Shown one piece after another: positions 33,436 through 33,440 of a DNA stretch of 33,440 bases; positions within the stretch are counted from its first letter, which is position 1, and every line of letters begins with the position of its first letter. Origin of the DNA: Mesobacillus subterraneus (GTDB taxonomy: Bacteria; Bacillota; Bacilli; Bacillales; Cytobacillaceae); NCBI RefSeq assembly GCF_000934845.1, contig NZ_JXIQ01000017.1, positions 1-33,440 of the forward strand, read 5' to 3'. A model generated the notes under the pieces. The model worked only from the letters and a program-made list of their open reading frames with translations, was not told where the DNA came from and did not search any database. The translations under genes were made by a program, and so were the position numbers.

Positions 33436-33440
33436 AATAA

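Noticed and set aside
1-33440. CRISPR arrays, tRNA or rRNA genes, phage genes, intact insertion sequences
   Set aside because: No regularly spaced repeats, tRNA cloverleaf sequence, rRNA segments, transposase or phage structural motifs were seen; the repeats found are short palindromic elements.

Overview
The window looks like a chromosomal segment from a low-to-moderate GC, Gram-positive member of the Bacillaceae (Bacillus/Mesobacillus/Cytobacillus type). The signs are strong AGGAGG-like ribosome binding sites, frequent GTG/TTG starts, sigma-A promoters with 17-bp spacers, lipoprotein-type substrate-binding proteins, LacI-family sugar regulators and U-tailed hairpin terminators. No tRNA, rRNA, CRISPR array, phage gene or intact insertion sequence was seen. 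All assignments come from reading the sequence and from remembered family features; no database search was run.

Layout. (1) 1-3871: the end of a ribose operon, rbsD-rbsA-rbsC-rbsB, closed by a strong terminator. (2) 3879-5269: a 59-bp palindromic repeat, a Fic-domain gene that lacks its 5' end, and decayed intergenic DNA. (3) 5270-10722: a divergent catabolic unit. A PAS-PAS sigma-54 activator faces an operon of aldehyde dehydrogenase, metallo-beta-lactamase-fold lactonase and iron-type alcohol dehydrogenase. A near-consensus -24/-12 promoter and two matching 16-bp palindromes lie between them. The enzyme set matches the gamma-butyrolactone pathway of Agrobacterium (blcABC/attKLM), under sigma-54 control instead of an IclR-type repressor. 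(4) 10848-12967: a second copy of the 59-bp repeat, abutting a glucose/maltose-family PTS EIICBA gene that has lost its 5' end and carries a frameshift. (5) 13197-20536: a LacI-controlled sugar ABC importer (binding protein and two permeases), the ghost of a GH13 alpha-glucosidase, a PfkB sugar kinase and a GH13_18 phosphorylase close to sucrose 6F-phosphate phosphorylase. (6) 20560-20815: a collapsed second copy of the Fic locus. (7) 20854-28555: a second LacI-controlled ABC importer followed by two tandem GH13_31 alpha-glucosidases whose active sites predict alpha-1,6 (isomaltose-type) specificity. (8) 28573-33440: a possible coding remnant, an aldo/keto reductase, a SWIM-SNF2 helicase, and twin 37-bp inverted repeats at the window end.

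How it works together. Most of the window is sugar scavenging: ribose by ABC, a sucrose-like disaccharide by ABC with phosphorolysis and kinase, and isomalto-oligosaccharides by ABC with exo-glucosidases. Neither oligosaccharide importer has its own ATPase, so both probably use a shared MsmX-type ATPase encoded elsewhere. The locus shows repeated gene decay (PTS, GH13 ghost, Fic gene and its ghost), and short palindromic repeats sit beside two of the damaged genes. The most distinctive system is the sigma-54-controlled lactone/hydroxyacid degradation cassette.
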